39,384 bases of DNA from Streptomyces sp. G-G2. GTDB lineage: Bacteria > Actinomycetota > Actinomycetes > Streptomycetales > Streptomycetaceae. Below, in pieces: positions 39,307 through 39,384 of the stretch. The stretch lies in assembly GCF_030063135.1 (NCBI RefSeq), contig NZ_JASISO010000019.1:95215-134598 (forward strand), written 5' to 3'. Position 1 is the first letter of the stretch. Each line of letters starts with the position of its first letter. Both the position numbers and the translations under genes were made by a program. Under the pieces are notes generated by a model, which searched no databases, had not been told where the DNA came from, and saw only the letters and a list, made by a program, of their open reading frames with translations.

Positions 39307-39384
39307 CCAGAGTCTGTGTGTGAAGACCGACTTGGACACCCTCGCCACAGCACTCTATGCCCGGATCGACGACGAGTTGAAGGC
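39259..39384 (+). mobile_element. Left end of an insertion sequence (partial)
   Basis: Composition changes near 39259 from typical GC-rich coding sequence to AT-richer DNA, and the start of an IS982-type transposase gene appears at 39320. The exact terminal inverted repeat cannot be fixed because the other end lies outside the window. Confidence 0.5.
39320..39384 (+). CDS. N-terminus of an IS982-type transposase (partial)
   Basis: GTG 39320 opens a frame reading VKTDLDTLATALYARIDDELKA to the window edge, the typical N-terminus of Streptomyces IS982-family transposases (LDTLATALYVKIDD...). The rest is cut off. It runs away from the DJ-1 gene. Confidence 0.75.
   Translation, partial: MKTDLDTLATALYARIDDELK

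Overview
The window is a stretch of very GC-rich actinomycete chromosome, almost certainly Streptomyces. Codons strongly prefer G or C at the third position and GTG starts are frequent. The gene content is typical of the genus: an AfsA-type butyrolactone synthase with its TetR receptor and a SARP activator, an XRE/DUF397 pair, IS701-like and IS982-like transposase genes, and many secreted cell-wall enzymes. I saw no tRNA, rRNA or CRISPR array. All assignments come from reading the sequence and remembered family motifs; no search was run.

Region 1 (1-12.8 kb): after the tail of an unknown gene and fructose-bisphosphate aldolase (fba) comes an accessory island. It holds a gamma-butyrolactone signalling locus: afsA (minus strand), then a HAD-like protein, an SDR reductase, the butyrolactone receptor and a SARP activator with a TTA codon, then a possible small peptide, a degenerate flavodoxin-like protein and a transaldolase-like protein without its catalytic lysine. 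Palindromes and shared sequence blocks sit before afsA, the HAD gene, the receptor and the SARP, so they look like one regulon. A GAF/PucR regulator, an alpha/beta hydrolase fused to a barstar domain, and an IS701-derived protein with lost catalytic residues follow.

Region 2 (12.9-18.9 kb): a DUF3151 gene returns the map to core sequence. Next is a tryptophan-to-anthranilate set (tryptophan 2,3-dioxygenase, kynureninase, probable kynurenine formamidase), then a small minus-strand protein, an XRE regulator with a heptanucleotide repeat at its 5' end, a DUF397 protein and a small secreted protein.

Region 3 (18.9-27.2 kb): an exported cell-envelope group (GHL10-like hydrolase, three polysaccharide deacetylase-like proteins of which two have altered catalytic motifs, a DUF1906 protein), then purA, a diacylglycerol-kinase-like protein and a small membrane protein. 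The order fba, DUF3151, purA resembles the actinobacterial core order, which suggests the butyrolactone island was inserted between fba and DUF3151.

Region 4 (27.2-39.4 kb): a GbsR/MarR repressor diverges from an ABC exporter across a perfect 16-bp palindrome. A long minus-strand array follows: DUF1023 hydrolase, acyltransferase-3, histidine kinase, response regulator, then a second, paralogous kinase and regulator, and a cytochrome P450. A SnoaL-like protein and a DJ-1/PfpI protein come last. The 5' end of the DJ-1 gene is cut into by an insertion sequence whose transposase runs off the right edge.
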